NCBI RefSeq assembly: GCF_000485595.1
Contig: NW_014577397.1
Span: 60,742 to 96,711 of the forward strand
Source: Priapulus caudatus
Lineage: Eukaryota > Priapulida > Priapulimorpha > Priapulimorphida > Priapulidae
DNA length: 35,970 nucleotides
Direction: 5' to 3'
Below, one piece after another: positions 35,927 to 35,970 of this stretch (its first letter is position 1; each line of letters opens with the position of its first letter). The notes under the pieces are model-generated. The model saw only the letters and a program-made list of their open reading frames with translations. It did no database searches and was not told the DNA's origin. Both the position numbers and the translations under genes were made by a program.

Positions 35927-35970
35927 CTACTAGTAATAAGTTACTTTTACTTATATATATATATATATAT
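35829..35970. repeat. TA/CATA microsatellite at window end
   Basis: TACATATATA and CACATATATA units grade into a long pure TA run, which continues at the right edge. Confidence 0.9.

Overview
This is an animal (metazoan) nuclear window. It holds spliced genes with GT-AG introns, an AT-rich background and many short transposon-derived repeats. I assembled the gene models by hand from exon homology, splice signals and phase matching. Neither gene looks vertebrate in layout, and human RTTN and ZNF341 lie on different chromosomes. A non-vertebrate, possibly marine, animal is the best guess; the phylum cannot be fixed from this sequence.

Two genes stand head to head. On the minus strand, from 22296 down to the left edge, lies most of a rotatin (RTTN) orthologue, a large armadillo-type centriole and basal-body protein. 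I recovered 32 putative exons covering about 1,590 codons. The start codon is inside the window and the 3' end lies beyond base 1 or is unresolved. On the plus strand, 22479-32593 is a complete nine-exon ZNF341 orthologue of 801 residues with thirteen zinc-finger modules. It is followed by a 3' UTR with an AATAAA at 34085. The two start codons are separated by only 182 bases, so the genes probably share a bidirectional promoter. No direct functional link between the two proteins is visible.

The introns are full of non-autonomous elements, several with clear target-site duplications: a Tigger/pogo-like element (13767-14073), a 989-bp inverted-repeat element with telomere-like repeats beside the RTTN exon 11 donor (14298-15286), two related foldback elements with a nested insertion and a broken non-LTR retrotransposon in RTTN intron 1, and a three-deep nest of TTAA and 7-bp-TSD elements in ZNF341 intron 1. 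More lie in ZNF341 intron 8 and the 3' UTR.

The most unusual signal is a pair of tandem repeats that each copy a splice site. ZNF341 exon 7 has its end and 5' splice site present four times (29667-29985), and RTTN exon 9 has its 3' splice site present four times (16446-16737). In both, use of an extra site would bring an early stop. I see no bacterial-style operon, CRISPR array, tRNA, rRNA or convincing new multi-gene system. From 34.1 to 35.8 kb I recognise nothing.
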